NCBI RefSeq assembly: GCF_025398155.2
Contig: NZ_CP104562.2
Coordinates: forward strand, 5,456,001-5,520,000
Length of the DNA: 64,000 nt
Source: Roseateles amylovorans
GTDB lineage: Bacteria > Pseudomonadota > Gammaproteobacteria > Burkholderiales > Burkholderiaceae_C
Reading direction: 5' to 3'
How positions within the stretch are numbered: position 1 is the stretch's first letter; every line of letters starts with the position of its first letter. The notes below the pieces were generated by a model. That model was not told the DNA's origin. It searched no databases and saw nothing but the letters and a program-made list of their open reading frames with translations. Shown here one piece after another: positions 18,898 to 29,161 of this stretch. Both the position numbers and the translations under genes were made by a program.

Positions 18898-20636
18898 TTC
18901 AGGCGTTGCTTCAGGTGTGCCACCACGTCGGCCAAGGCCAGCTTGGTTGCTTCGGTGTCGCGACGACCCTGGTATTCGACCTGGCCTTCCTTGAGGCCAC
19001 GGTCGGAGATCACCACGCGATGCGGCACGCCGACCAGCTCCCAGTCGGCGAACATCGCGCCCGGCCGCTCGCCGCGGTCATCCAGCAGGACGTCGATGCC
19101 CAGGGCCTGCAGGTCCTGATGCAGTTGGGTGGCGGCATCTTTCACCGCCTCGCTGCGGTCCATGCCGATCGGGCAGACCACCACGGTGAACGGCGCAATC
19201 GAATCGGGCCAGATGATGCCGCGCTCATCATGGTTCTGCTCGATCGCCGCGCCCAGGATGCGGGTCACGCCGATGCCGTAGCAACCCATCTCCATGAGTT
19301 GCGGCTTGCCGGTTTCGTCCAGGTAGGTGGCGTTCATCGCGGCGGAATACTTGGTGCCCAGATAGAACACATGGCCCACCTCGATGCCGCGCTGGATCGC
19401 CAGCACGCCCTTGCCGTCCGGCGAGGGATCGCCGGCGACCACATTGCGGATGTCGGCCACCAGGTCGGGCTCGGGCAGATCGCGGCCCCAGTTCACGCCG
19501 GTGAAATGGAAGTCCGGCTCGTTGGCGCCGCAGACGAAGTCGGCCATGTTCGCCACCGTGCGATCGGCCACGATCTTCAGCGGGGCCTTCAGTCCGATGG
19601 GGCCCAGGTAGCCAGGCTTGCAGCCGAAGTGGGCCTCGATCTCGCCGACGGTGGCGAAGCGGAAGCCGCCCTTCAATCCGTCGAGCTTGCCGGCCTTCAC
19701 TTCATTGAGGTCATGGTCGCCCCGCACCAGCAGCAGCCAGACCTGGCTCTTCACCACCTCGCCTTGCTCGTTCAGTTCGTCGGTGGCCAGCACCAGCGAC
19801 TTGACGGTCTGGGTCAGGTCCAGCTTGAGCAGCTCGGCCACGTCGGCGCAGGTCGACTTGCCGGGCGTCGGGGTCTTGGTCAGCGGCTGGGTCGCAGCGC
19901 CGCGCGACGGCAGCAGCGCCAGCGCTTCCGCCAGTTCGATGTTGGCGGCGTAGTCGCTGGTGGGGCAGTAGATGATCGCGTCTTCACCGGTGTCGGCGAT
20001 GACCTGGAACTCATGCGAGCGGTCGCCGCCGATGGCGCCGGTGTCGGCCGCCACCGCGCGGTACTGCAGACCGAGCCGGTCGAAGATCTTGCAGTAGGCG
20101 CCGTACATGTTCTCGTAGCTGCGGCCGGCGCTGGCGACATCGCGATCGAAGGAATAGGCATCCTTCATCGTGAACTCGCGGCCGCGCATCACGCCGAAGC
20201 GCGGACGGCGCTCATCCCGGAACTTCGTCTGGATGTGATAGAAATTCTTGGGCAGCTGCTTATAGCTGCGCAGTTCCTGGCGAGCGATGTCGGTGACGAC
20301 TTCCTCGGAAGTGGGCTGGATGATGAAGTCGCGACCGTGGCGATCCTTCACCCGCAGCAGCTCCGGCCCCATCTTCTCGAAGCGACCGGTCTCCTGCCAA
20401 AGCTCGGCGGGCTGCACCACGGGCATGAGCAGTTCCACCGCACCGGCGCGGTCCATCTCGCTGCGAATGATGTGCTCGACCTTTCGGATCACCCGCAGGC
20501 CCATCGGCATGTAGTTGTAGAGACCGGCGCCCAGGCGCTTGATCATGCCGGCCCGCATCATCAGCTTGTGGCTGACGATTTCCGCATCGGCGGGCGCTTC
20601 CTTGAGCGTGGAGATGAAGAACTGGGAGGCTTTCAT
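18894..20636 (-). CDS. proS: Prolyl-tRNA synthetase
   Basis: Charges tRNA-Pro in the cytoplasm. The 580-residue protein is the bacterial type: class II core with motifs 2 and 3, a YbaK-like editing insertion in the middle (around the region encoding [18 protein letters not shown]), and an anticodon-binding C-terminal domain. The start at [15 protein letters not shown] (20636) matches family N-termini. A -10-like TCTTAT lies just upstream, so the leader is short. The cognate tRNA-Pro(CGG) gene lies 6 kb away. Confidence 0.97.
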   Translation of the reverse strand: MKASQFFISTLKEAPADAEIVSHKLMMRAGMIKRLGAGLYNYMPMGLRVIRKVEHIIRSEMDRAGAVELLMPVVQPAELWQETGRFEKMGPELLRVKDRHGRDFIIQPTSEEVVTDIARQELRSYKQLPKNFYHIQTKFRDERRPRFGVMRGREFTMKDAYSFDRDVASAGRSYENMYGAYCKIFDRLGLQYRAVAADTGAIGGDRSHEFQVIADTGEDAIIYCPTSDYAANIELAEALALLPSRGAATQPLTKTPTPGKSTCADVAELLKLDLTQTVKSLVLATDELNEQGEVVKSQVWLLLVRGDHDLNEVKAGKLDGLKGGFRFATVGEIEAHFGCKPGYLGPIGLKAPLKIVADRTVANMADFVCGANEPDFHFTGVNWGRDLPEPDLVADIRNVVAGDPSPDGKGVLAIQRGIEVGHVFYLGTKYSAAMNATYLDETGKPQLMEMGCYGIGVTRILGAAIEQNHDERGIIWPDSIAPFTVVVCPIGMDRSEAVKDAATQLHQDLQALGIDVLLDDRGERPGAMFADWELVGVPHRVVISDRGLKEGQVEYQGRRDTEATKLALADVVAHLKQRLK

Positions 20637-20858
20637 GGGCGCAAAAATAAGAGTGCGCAGCCAGCGAGGCGGCCACGGCACGAGCAGGGAATCGGGCAGG
20701 CCATGCGTTGGATGACGGGATCGGGCCCCGCCCGCCGCACGTGGCGGCACCCTGGCGCACGGGGCGGCGACACCGATGGCGACCGAGGGTTAGCGATGAT
20801 CGCGCCGGCTTGCAAGCCCGGTGCAATAATCAATCCAACGAATGATTTGAGGTTGATT

Positions 20859-21590
20859 ATGCTCGACCGTGAAGGCTTCCGGCCCAACGTCGGCATCATC
20901 CTGCTCAACCACAAGAACGAGGTGTTCTGGGGCAAGCGCATACGCACCCATTCTTGGCAGTTCCCCCAAGGGGGCATCAAGCATGGCGAAACGCCCGAGC
21001 AGGCGATGTTCAGAGAGCTGCATGAGGAGGTGGGCCTCGTTGCAGACCATGTGCGCATCATTGCGCGCACGCGAGACTGGCTGCGCTACGAGGTGCCTGA
21101 TCACTTCATCCGGCGCGACGCCCGTGGCCATTACCGCGGCCAAAAGCAGATCTGGTTCCTGCTGCAACTGACCGGTCGCGACAGCGACATGAACCTGCGC
21201 GCCACCGATCACCCCGAGTTCGACGCCTGGCGCTGGAATGAATACTGGGTGCCGCTGGAAGCCGTGATCGAGTTCAAGCGCGGCGTCTATCAGATGGCGC
21301 TGACGGAACTCGCGCGATTCCTGCCTCGGCTCAACCATCACAACCGCTACCTGCGTGCCGGCATGCGACCGCCGCCACGAGGCGATCGACAGGATCGCCA
21401 CGACCACGACCATCGCAGCGACCACCGTCATGACCTGCGGCAGGAGACTCGCCAAGGCGACCCGCATGAGCATCCGCCGGCCGCGCTCCCCGAACCGGTG
21501 ACGGCGACCGGTGCCGTCGGCGGTTCTCCAGCGGGTCCTGAGGTGACGGCCGACCCGGATTTGAGCCTGGGACTTGGCAAGGCGGTGTGA
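20859..21590 (+). CDS. rppH: RNA pyrophosphohydrolase RppH with extended C-terminus
   Basis: Removes pyrophosphate from the 5' end of mRNAs to start decay. The Nudix box is complete at residues 38-60 ([20 protein letters not shown] and on to VGL). The conserved RppH core ends near residue 160; the remaining 80 or so residues are rich in His, Asp, Arg and Pro (for example [13 protein letters not shown]) and absent from E. coli RppH. The start at 20859 follows TTTGAGGTTGATT. It is divergent from proS and convergent with proB. Confidence 0.95.
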   Translation: MLDREGFRPNVGIILLNHKNEVFWGKRIRTHSWQFPQGGIKHGETPEQAMFRELHEEVGLVADHVRIIARTRDWLRYEVPDHFIRRDARGHYRGQKQIWFLLQLTGRDSDMNLRATDHPEFDAWRWNEYWVPLEAVIEFKRGVYQMALTELARFLPRLNHHNRYLRAGMRPPPRGDRQDRHDHDHRSDHRHDLRQETRQGDPHEHPPAALPEPVTATGAVGGSPAGPEVTADPDLSLGLGKAV

Positions 21591-21615
21591 GCGACCTGGG
21601 AGCAGCTATCCAGGG

Positions 21616-21670
21616 ATCAGGAATCAGAGGTCAGACGTCAGAGGTCAGAAATCAGAAGCGACGCAGTCGC
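21616..21670. repeat. Degenerate TCAGAGG/TCAGAA repeat array with hairpin
   Basis: About six imperfect 7-8-bp units (ATCAGGA, ATCAGAGG, TCAGACG, TCAGAGG, TCAGAA, ATCAGAAG) are followed by a GCGAC GCA GTCGC hairpin. A related shorter copy lies on the other side of proB at 22890-22924. Confidence 0.65.
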
Positions 21671-21727
21671 TGCCTGGTGCTTGGTGCCGCATGCCTGATG
21701 CGTGGTGCCCGATCTTCAGCCTGACGC

Positions 21728-22861
21728 TCAGCGCAGCACCAGGTTGTCGCGGTGAATCAGTTCCGGCTCGGCGGCGTAGCCGATCATCCGTTCGATGTCG
21801 AACGACGGTTTGCGAGCGATGAGCCGCGCCTCGGCGCTGGAGTAGTTGGTCAGGCCGCGCGCCAGCTCCTGGCCGGCGGCGTCCAGCACCGCGATGACGT
21901 CGCCGCGGTGGAACTCTCCGGCGACGTCCTGCACGCCGATCGGCAACAGGCTCTTGCCTTCCTCGCGCAGCTTGATGGCCGCGCCGGCATCCACACGCAC
22001 CGAGCCGCGCAGTTGCAGATGGTCGACCATCCATTGCTTGCGCGCCGCCAACTTGGCGGTCGACGCCAGCAGCGCGGTGCCGATGGCCTCGCCGTGAGCC
22101 AATCGCAGCAGCACGTCCGGCTCGCGACCCCAGGCGATCACGGTGGAGGCCCCGCTGCTGGCGGCCCGCTTGGCGGCCAGGATCTTGGTGATCATCCCTC
22201 CGCGCCCCAGGCTGGAACCGGCACCGCCGGCCATCTCTTCCAGCTCGGGCTTGCCGGCGATCGCCTGATCGATGAAGCGCGCTTGCGGATCCTTGCGCGG
22301 GTCGGCGGAATACAGACCCTTCTGATCGGTGAGGATCACCAGCGCGTCGGCCTCCACCAGGTTGGCGACCAGAGCCCCCAGGGTGTCGTTGTCGCCGAAC
22401 TTGATCTCGTCGTTGACGACGGTGTCGTTTTCGTTGATCACGGGCACAACCCGGTGCTGCAGCAGCGCCAGCAGCGTGGAACGCGCATTCAGGTAGCGCT
22501 CGCGGTCGGCCAGGTCGGCATGGGTGAGCAATACCTGCGCACTGGTCAGGCCTTGCTCGCGCAGCTTGGTCTCGTACATCTGGGCCAATCCCATCTGTCC
22601 GACGGCGGCTGCGGCTTGCAGCTCATGCAGCTCCTTCGGGCGTGAGACCCAGCCCAGCCGCTTCATGCCCTCGGCGATGGCCCCGCTGGAGACCATCACC
22701 ACTTCGCGCCCCTCGCGGGCCAGTTCGGCCAACTGGCGACACCAGTTGCCGATGGCTTGGGCGTCCACCCCGCGTCCCTCGTCGGTCACCAGACTGGAGC
22801 CGACCTTGACGACGATGCGCCGCGCGTCTTTCAAGACACCTTTCAGTTCGCCGATGCTCAT
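21728..22861 (-). CDS. proB: Glutamate 5-kinase
   Basis: First enzyme of proline biosynthesis: ATP-dependent phosphorylation of glutamate. The 377 residues comprise an amino-acid kinase domain ([14 protein letters not shown] at the N-terminus, [16 protein letters not shown] segment, [15 protein letters not shown]) and a C-terminal PUA domain from about residue 280. This is the long, PUA-containing form typical of proteobacteria. It lies downstream of obgE on the same strand. Confidence 0.96.
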   Translation of the reverse strand: MSIGELKGVLKDARRIVVKVGSSLVTDEGRGVDAQAIGNWCRQLAELAREGREVVMVSSGAIAEGMKRLGWVSRPKELHELQAAAAVGQMGLAQMYETKLREQGLTSAQVLLTHADLADRERYLNARSTLLALLQHRVVPVINENDTVVNDEIKFGDNDTLGALVANLVEADALVILTDQKGLYSADPRKDPQARFIDQAIAGKPELEEMAGGAGSSLGRGGMITKILAAKRAASSGASTVIAWGREPDVLLRLAHGEAIGTALLASTAKLAARKQWMVDHLQLRGSVRVDAGAAIKLREEGKSLLPIGVQDVAGEFHRGDVIAVLDAAGQELARGLTNYSSAEARLIARKPSFDIERMIGYAAEPELIHRDNLVLR

Positions 22862-22889
22862 AGGGTCAGTGGACTCTGTTTAAGGCGGA

Positions 22890-22924
22890 AGGTCAGAAGT
22901 CAGGGCGCAACGCGATGTCGTCGC
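22890..22924. repeat. Second copy of the TCAGAAGTCAG element
   Basis: AGGTCAGAAGTCAGGG followed by GCGCAACGCGATGTCGTCGC resembles the array at 21616-21670 (AGGTCAGAAATCAG, then GCGACGCAGTCGC). The two copies flank proB. Confidence 0.55.
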
Positions 22925-22946
22925 AAGGCTCGGGCGCAGCGGCCGC

Positions 22947-24257
<1,311 letters not shown>

Positions 24258-24375
24258 TCAGTCCCGGAGCGGGGCAATCGTAATTCATGCCCCGGCGCTC
24301 CCGCGCAGATGCATGCTTTGAATCGGTGCGAGCCAGGGCTCGCGAAACACGGAGGCCCATGGACTTCAGGCCCCG

Positions 24376-24406
24376 AAAAAACAAAGCCCCGGACAAAGCC
24401 GGGGCT
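24376..24406 (-). terminator. Intrinsic terminator after rpmA
   Basis: AGCCCCGG (24385-24392) pairs with CCGGGGCT (24399-24406) around a 6-base loop. In the minus direction it is followed, after TTTG, by six Ts. It lies about 60 bp after the rpmA stop and before obgE, so rplU-rpmA is a separate unit or obgE is reached by read-through. Confidence 0.85.
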
Positions 24407-24414
24407 ATGGTGCC

Positions 24415-24449
24415 GCGCAAACGGCCAGCCAGAGGCCGGCGGTTTGCGC
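24415..24449. other. Second long hairpin between rpmA and obgE
   Basis: GCGCAAAC (24415-24422) pairs perfectly with GTTTGCGC (24442-24449), and an inner GGCC/GGCC stem is possible. It directly follows rpmA and precedes the terminator, so it may protect the rpmA 3' end or be a tandem terminator stem. Confidence 0.6.
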
Positions 24450-24467
24450 GTCAGAACGTCAACAGAC

Positions 24468-24725
24468 TCAGACCGGCGTGATGACGACGGTCGAGCGGCT
24501 GTTTTCGCCCTTGATGGTGAAGGACACCTGGCCGTCGATCAGCGCGAACAGCGTGTGGTCCTTGCCCATGCCCACGTTGGTACCGGCGTGGAACTTCGTG
24601 CCACGCTGACGAACGATGATCGAGCCTGCCGACACGGTCTGGCCACCGAAGGCCTTCACGCCCAGCATCTTGGGCTTCGAGTCGCGGCCGTTGCGGGTTG
24701 AGCCGCCGCCTTTTTTCTGTGCCAT
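24468..24725 (-). CDS. rpmA: 50S ribosomal protein L27
   Basis: An 85-residue ribosomal protein whose N-terminus reaches the peptidyl-transferase centre. It begins [19 protein letters not shown], typical of proteobacterial L27 with no cleaved extension. It follows rplU by 36 bp on the same strand. Confidence 0.98.
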   Translation of the reverse strand: MAQKKGGGSTRNGRDSKPKMLGVKAFGGQTVSAGSIIVRQRGTKFHAGTNVGMGKDHTLFALIDGQVSFTIKGENSRSTVVITPV

Positions 24726-24761
24726 GGATTACTCCTGAATGGTTGCTGGAGAGAGAGCCGC

Positions 24762-25073
24762 TCAGCCGTTGACCGCGCTGATTTCCAGCTCGGTGTAGGT
24801 CTGGCGATGGCCCTGGCTCTTCTTGTAATGCTTGCGACGACGCAGCTTGAAGATGCGCACCTTGTCGTGCTTGCCCTGTGCCACCACAGTGGCCTTGACG
24901 CTAGCGCCCGCAACCAAGGGAGTGCCAACCTTCAGTTCAGCGCCGTTTCCGACTGCCAGAACCTGGTCGATCACGATCTCTTGGCCAACTTCCGCAGCAA
25001 TCTGTTCTACCTTGATCTTTTCGCCAGCAGCAACTTTGTATTGCTTGCCACCGGTTTTTATGACCGCGTACAT
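24762..25073 (-). CDS. rplU: 50S ribosomal protein L21
   Basis: A 103-residue 23S rRNA-binding protein. The start [14 protein letters not shown] at 25073 is the universal N-terminus and has a GAAAGGG ribosome-binding site. The C-terminal [14 protein letters not shown] motif is present. It leads the rplU-rpmA unit and is divergent from ispB. Confidence 0.98.
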   Translation of the reverse strand: MYAVIKTGGKQYKVAAGEKIKVEQIAAEVGQEIVIDQVLAVGNGAELKVGTPLVAGASVKATVVAQGKHDKVRIFKLRRRKHYKKSQGHRQTYTELEISAVNG

Positions 25074-25205
25074 ATCAGCCCTTTCAATAACACCCGGGTG
25101 ATCCCGTCCACCTCGTCCGCACGGCCTTCCTGGCATCGACGTTCAGAACGCGAGCCGGACGCCTTCATCCCTGAAGCCGTCATTGAAGACACCCTGGAAC
25201 CTTGA

Positions 25206-25231
25206 GAACCTCCAGCGTTCTGAACCTCCAG
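25206..25231 (-). repeat. Direct repeat in the rplU leader
   Basis: Two perfect copies of the 10-mer GAACCTCCAG lie at 25206-25215 and 25222-25231. Read in the direction of rplU transcription they give CTGGAGGTTC, with a Shine-Dalgarno-like GGAGG in each. They fall within the predicted 240-base leader. Confidence 0.6.
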
Positions 25232-25319
25232 AAAGCGCCGTTCCGTCTCTCGGACTCCGGTCGGACCAGGCAAAAACTGTCACCCAAGTCAGTACACCGC
25301 AAAAGATGCGGAGCCCGCG

Positions 25320-25349
25320 ATACTAGCACAGGGCTTTGCCCGCAAGCAA
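25320..25349 (-). promoter_or_regulatory. Candidate rplU promoter
   Basis: On the minus strand, TTGCTT (25344-25349) and TAGTAT (25320-25325) are 18 bp apart, and TGC directly before the latter makes an extended -10. Transcription from here gives a leader of about 240 bases before the rplU start at 25073. Confidence 0.55.
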
Positions 25350-25556
25350 GGCAAGCCCGTATCCATCGGCATCTCAGGCGGTTGAGACCGGCCGCAGGCC
25401 GCCAGATCCCGTGAACTCCGCACGGCGCAAGTCGCACCATGCGACGACATTCACCCGCCTCGCCGCCCGACCCATCGATCCCAGGCAAGGGAGGCGTGCG
25501 GACAACGCATTGTGCGAGGGAAGCGAAGCCTGCAGCGGCACCGCGGTTGCCCTTCC

Positions 25557-25562
25557 TATAAT
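25557..25562 (+). promoter_or_regulatory. Candidate -10 element of ispB
   Basis: A consensus TATAAT lies 28 bp before the ispB GTG start. No good -35 hexamer is seen at 17 bp. Confidence 0.45.
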
Positions 25563-25590
25563 CCGCGCTTCCCCTCATAGAGAGCCAAGA

Positions 25591-26577
25591 GTGCAGCCTA
25601 TTGCCTCTACCCCTGTTGCCGAGGTCCTGGCGGCGTTGAATGCGCAGATGGAAGAAGTCGATGCCGTCATTGCGCGCCGCCTCTCGTCCGATGTTGCATT
25701 GATCAACCAGATCTCCGCCTACATCATTCATGCGGGCGGCAAGCGCATGCGGCCCAAGCTGGTGCTGATGTTTGCCAATGCGTTGGGTGCAGACAGCCCG
25801 GCCAGCCGCGAGCTGGCGGCGGTGGTCGAATTCATCCACACCGCCACCCTGCTCCATGACGACGTGGTGGACGAGTCCGCGCTGCGCCGCGGCAAGCAGA
25901 CGGCCAATGCCTTGTTTGGCAATGCCGCCAGCGTGCTGGTTGGCGACTTCCTCTATTCCCGCGCCTTCCAGATGATGGTGTCGGTGAACCGGATGCGGGT
26001 GCTGGAAGTCCTGGCGGACGCCACCAACGTCATCGCCGAGGGCGAGGTTCTGCAGTTGATGAACATGCATGACCCCGACATCGCCGTCGACAACTACCTG
26101 CGCGTCATCCGCTACAAGACGGCCAAGCTCTTTGAAGCCAGCGCACGCCTCGGCGCGGTGCTGGCCGATGCGCCGGCCGCCCTGGAAGACGCCTGCGCCG
26201 GCTATGGCCGCGCACTGGGCACGGCATTCCAACTGATCGATGACGCGCTCGATTACGAAGGCACCAGTGAATCGCTCGGCAAAAACGTGGGTGATGACCT
26301 GCGCGAAGGCAAGCCCACGCTGCCACTGCTGATCGCGATGGAGCGCGGCACGTCGGAAGAGCGGGCGCTGATCCGTCACGCCATCGAGCACGGCGAGGTG
26401 GAGCGTCTCAAGGATATCGTCCAGATCGTGCAACGCACCGGCGCGTTGGAAGCCACTCGGGAGGCAGCTCGCGCCGAGGTCGAACAGGCAAAGTTGTGCC
26501 TGAACCAACTGCCTCTTTCCAAGTGGCGAGAAAGCCTGCTAGAATTTGCGGCTCAGTCGGTTGAGAGACATTCCTGA
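25591..26577 (+). CDS. ispB: Octaprenyl diphosphate synthase
   Basis: Makes the C40-type polyprenyl side chain for ubiquinone. The 328-residue trans-isoprenyl diphosphate synthase has the first Asp-rich motif LLHDDVVDES (D90, D91, D94) and the second in FQLIDDALDY. GGKRMRPKLV (49-58) binds isopentenyl diphosphate. The GTG at 25591 is chosen because MQPIASTPVAEVL aligns with family starts and no ATG is available. tRNA-Pro follows 31 bp later. Product chain length (C40) is inferred from the betaproteobacterial family. Confidence 0.94.
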   Translation: MQPIASTPVAEVLAALNAQMEEVDAVIARRLSSDVALINQISAYIIHAGGKRMRPKLVLMFANALGADSPASRELAAVVEFIHTATLLHDDVVDESALRRGKQTANALFGNAASVLVGDFLYSRAFQMMVSVNRMRVLEVLADATNVIAEGEVLQLMNMHDPDIAVDNYLRVIRYKTAKLFEASARLGAVLADAPAALEDACAGYGRALGTAFQLIDDALDYEGTSESLGKNVGDDLREGKPTLPLLIAMERGTSEERALIRHAIEHGEVERLKDIVQIVQRTGALEATREAARAEVEQAKLCLNQLPLSKWRESLLEFAAQSVERHS

Positions 26578-26608
26578 ACAGGAGCTCTCAAGCGGTTGGC
26601 AAAAAAAT

Positions 26609-26685
26609 CGGGGTGTAGCTTAGCCTGGTAGAGCGCTACGTTCGGGACGTAGAGGCCGGAGGTTCGAATCCTCTCACCCCGACCA
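26609..26685 (+). tRNA. tRNA-Pro (anticodon CGG)
   Basis: A 77-base tRNA gene that includes an encoded CCA end. The acceptor stem CGGGGTG pairs with CACCCCG, and the anticodon stem CTACG/CGTAG holds the loop TTCGGGA, giving anticodon CGG (reads CCG). The T arm has GGTTCGAATC. It is followed by an intrinsic terminator, and ispB is immediately upstream. Confidence 0.97.
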
Positions 26686-26693
26686 GACAAATT

Positions 26694-26730
26694 AAAAAGC
26701 CCAAGTGCACTCAGCACTTGGGCTTTTTTT
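26694..26730 (+). terminator. Intrinsic terminator after tRNA-Pro
   Basis: AAAAAGCCCAAGTGC, loop ACTCA, GCACTTGGGCTTTTT forms a 15-bp perfect stem ending in seven Ts. The A-tract on the other side could make it act in both directions. Confidence 0.95.
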
Positions 26731-26731
26731 C

Positions 26732-27288
26732 GTCTGATCGCGTCTCACACAATCCCCCCATCGCTTACCCGCACTCCACTCGCCCGCACTCCACTCGCCC
26801 GCACTCCACTCGCCCGCACAACACTCGGCGCAGGACACACAGCACACGGCCTTGCGATCGATGCGTTGATCGCACCGCACACAGGCCCGACATTTTTGTG
26901 TCGGCATGTGTCAGGGATTACGCGAGCAGAGCGACCATTTCCTTCGCGCGACACTGGCTGCACTGCGGACTCGATCGCCTCGGGGATGACTGCGAAAACG
27001 GGACCGAAGGTCCGCCAGGCGTGATCTGGCCGGCATTCCCGGGCACTTCATCACCTTCCGCCCCTGATTGAAACGCCATTTCCAATGACAAAGGACGACA
27101 CTGTTCGAAGCGTCTGACTTCGGTGAAACACCGGGGCAACGGTCACGTTCGGCCAGAGTGGCCGGGGGTACAGTGCGAGTCGATTCCGTCGGCTGCACCC
27201 GCCTTCGGCTTGCGTTGGCCGCATCCGGCAACGGATGTGCCGCCCGGCAGCGCGCCGCCGCCACGTACTAACAAAGCACTCCTCATCC
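26732..27288. other. 557-bp spacer between tRNA-Pro and pilB
   Basis: The spacer contains the 15-bp tandem array (26768-26827), a 7-bp inverted repeat TGCGATC/GATCGCA at 26853-26874, and a hairpin CCGACA/TGTCGG at 26887-26904. The remainder, which should carry the pilB promoter, shows no clear sigma70 or sigma54 signature. No gene is seen. Confidence 0.55.
26768..26827. repeat. Four tandem 15-bp repeats
   Basis: Three perfect copies of CCCGCACTCCACTCG and one copy changed at two bases (CCCGCACAACACTCG) run head to tail just after the tRNA terminator. There are no spacers, so it is not a CRISPR array. Confidence 0.9.
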
Positions 27289-29010
27289 GTGGACACCACA
27301 CTGGCCGAACCACCTCAGTCCGCCCTTTCGGGCGTCGCCCGCGTGCTCGTGCACGCCGGCAAGCTTCAGCCCAAGGCGGCCGAGGACCTGGTCCGTCAGG
27401 CGCGGGAGAAAAAGACCAGCTTCGTCAATGCGCTGATCGCCGCCGGCACCGTGTCCTCCGCCGATCTGGCGCACACGCTGTCCAAGGCACTGGCCATGCC
27501 GCTGCTCGACCTGAATGCGGTCGACGCGCACAAGCTGCCCCAGAACATCATCGACAACAAGCTGGCCGCCCAGTACCACGTGGTGGTGCTGGCGCGTCGC
27601 GGCAACCGGTTGTTCGTCGGCGGCGCCGATCCGACCGAGCAGGAAGTCGTCGAGCGCATCAAGTTCGCCACCCAGCTCACGCCGGAATGGGTGATCGTCG
27701 AGCATGACAAGCTCGGCAAGCTGCTCAGCGCCACCGGCGCTTCGGCGGCTGAAGCGCTGGAAGCGATCGCCGGCGAGGACTTCGACTTCGACATCGCCGA
27801 GGAAGAATCGGCCCCCCAGGAAGAATCGCAGGAAATCGGCGACGTCGAAGACGCCCCGGTGGTGCGCTTCCTGCAGAAGATGCTGGTGGACGCCATCAAC
27901 ATGCGGGCGTCCGACCTCCACTTCGAGCCCTACGAATACCACTACCGCGTCCGCTTCCGGGTGGACGGCGAACTGCGGGAAATCACCCAGCCGCCGATCG
28001 CGATCAAGGACAAGCTGTCCTCGCGGATCAAGGTCATCTCCCGGATGGACATCGCCGAGCGCCGCGTCCCGCAAGACGGCCGGATGAAGCTCAAGTTCGG
28101 CAGCAAGGCGATCGACTTCCGGGTCTCGACCCTGCCGACCCTGTTCGGCGAGAAGATCGTGATCCGGATTCTCGACCCGTCCTCCGCCAAGCTCGGCATC
28201 GAGGCGCTGGGCTACGAGAAGATGGAAAAGGAACGCCTGCTGGCCTGCATCGTGCGGCCGTACGGCATGGTGCTGGTCACCGGCCCGACCGGTTCCGGCA
28301 AGACGGTGTCGCTCTACACCTGCCTGAACATCCTGAACCAGCCCGGCACCAACATCTCGACGGTGGAAGACCCGGCGGAAATCAACCTGCCCGGCATCAA
28401 CCAGGTCAACGTCAACGACAAGGCCGGCCTGACCTTCTCGGCCGCGCTCAAGGCCTTCCTGCGTCAGGATCCCGACATCATCATGGTCGGTGAGATCCGG
28501 GACCTGGAAACCGCCGACATCGCCATCAAGGCCGCGCAGACCGGCCACATGGTGATGTCCACGCTGCACACCAATGACGCGCCAACCACCCTGACCCGTC
28601 TGCTCAACATGGGCGTGGCGCCGTTCAACATCGCTTCCAGCGTGCTGCTGATCACCGCTCAGCGGCTGGCGCGACGCCTGTGTGAGAACTGCAAGGCCCC
28701 CGCGGAGTACCCACGCGAGGCCCTGCTGCGCGCCGGCTATCTCGAAACCGACCTCGACGGTTCGTGGAAGCCCTACCGCGCCGTGGGTTGCGCGAATTGC
28801 AACAATGGTTATCGGGGCCGGGTCGGCCTTTACCAAGTGATGCCGATTAGTGAAGCAATTCAGCGCATCATCCTGTCCGAGGGAACCGCCCTGGACATCG
28901 CCGACCAGGCACGCAAAGACGGCGTGCGGGATCTGCGACAGTCCGGACTGGTCAAGGTTCGAGCAGGTGTGACCACCCTGGAAGAAGTGCTGGCAGCGAC
29001 CAATGAGTAA
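27289..29010 (+). CDS. pilB: Type IV pilus assembly ATPase PilB
   Basis: The hexameric extension motor of type IV pili at the cytoplasmic face of the inner membrane. The 573-residue protein has an N-terminal MshEN-type domain (about 15-150, a fold known in relatives to bind cyclic di-GMP), an acidic linker (165-190), and the ATPase core. The core has Walker A GPTGSGKT (332-339), the Asp and His boxes, and the four-cysteine site CENCKAP...CANCNNG. GTG 27289 is chosen because upstream sequence is low-quality; no strong ribosome-binding site is visible. pilC and pilD follow. The cyclic di-GMP link to the two cyclases in this window is only inferred. Confidence 0.95.
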   Translation: MDTTLAEPPQSALSGVARVLVHAGKLQPKAAEDLVRQAREKKTSFVNALIAAGTVSSADLAHTLSKALAMPLLDLNAVDAHKLPQNIIDNKLAAQYHVVVLARRGNRLFVGGADPTEQEVVERIKFATQLTPEWVIVEHDKLGKLLSATGASAAEALEAIAGEDFDFDIAEEESAPQEESQEIGDVEDAPVVRFLQKMLVDAINMRASDLHFEPYEYHYRVRFRVDGELREITQPPIAIKDKLSSRIKVISRMDIAERRVPQDGRMKLKFGSKAIDFRVSTLPTLFGEKIVIRILDPSSAKLGIEALGYEKMEKERLLACIVRPYGMVLVTGPTGSGKTVSLYTCLNILNQPGTNISTVEDPAEINLPGINQVNVNDKAGLTFSAALKAFLRQDPDIIMVGEIRDLETADIAIKAAQTGHMVMSTLHTNDAPTTLTRLLNMGVAPFNIASSVLLITAQRLARRLCENCKAPAEYPREALLRAGYLETDLDGSWKPYRAVGCANCNNGYRGRVGLYQVMPISEAIQRIILSEGTALDIADQARKDGVRDLRQSGLVKVRAGVTTLEEVLAATNE

Positions 29011-29161
29011 GCTGGCAGTGTTGCTCCGGAACGAATAAGTCGTCCGGCGTACTGCCTTCGGGCGGGCGCGGGACGACAATCCACGCCAATCCGGGCTGGC
29101 TGCCCGGCGGCGAACGAACAATTGGGAGCGCCAATCGCCTGGCGCGATGGCTGGAGGTGAT

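Noticed and set aside
18714..20858. Long plus-strand frame running into rppH
   Set aside because: It is antisense to proS and low in recognisable motifs. The RppH core starts at 20859 with its own ribosome-binding site.
26768..26827. Possible CRISPR array
   Set aside because: The 15-bp units abut directly with no spacers, and no cas gene is present.
26905..27288. Sigma54 promoter for pilB
   Set aside because: Several TGGC words occur, but none has a GC dinucleotide at the required distance with the rest of the -24/-12 consensus.
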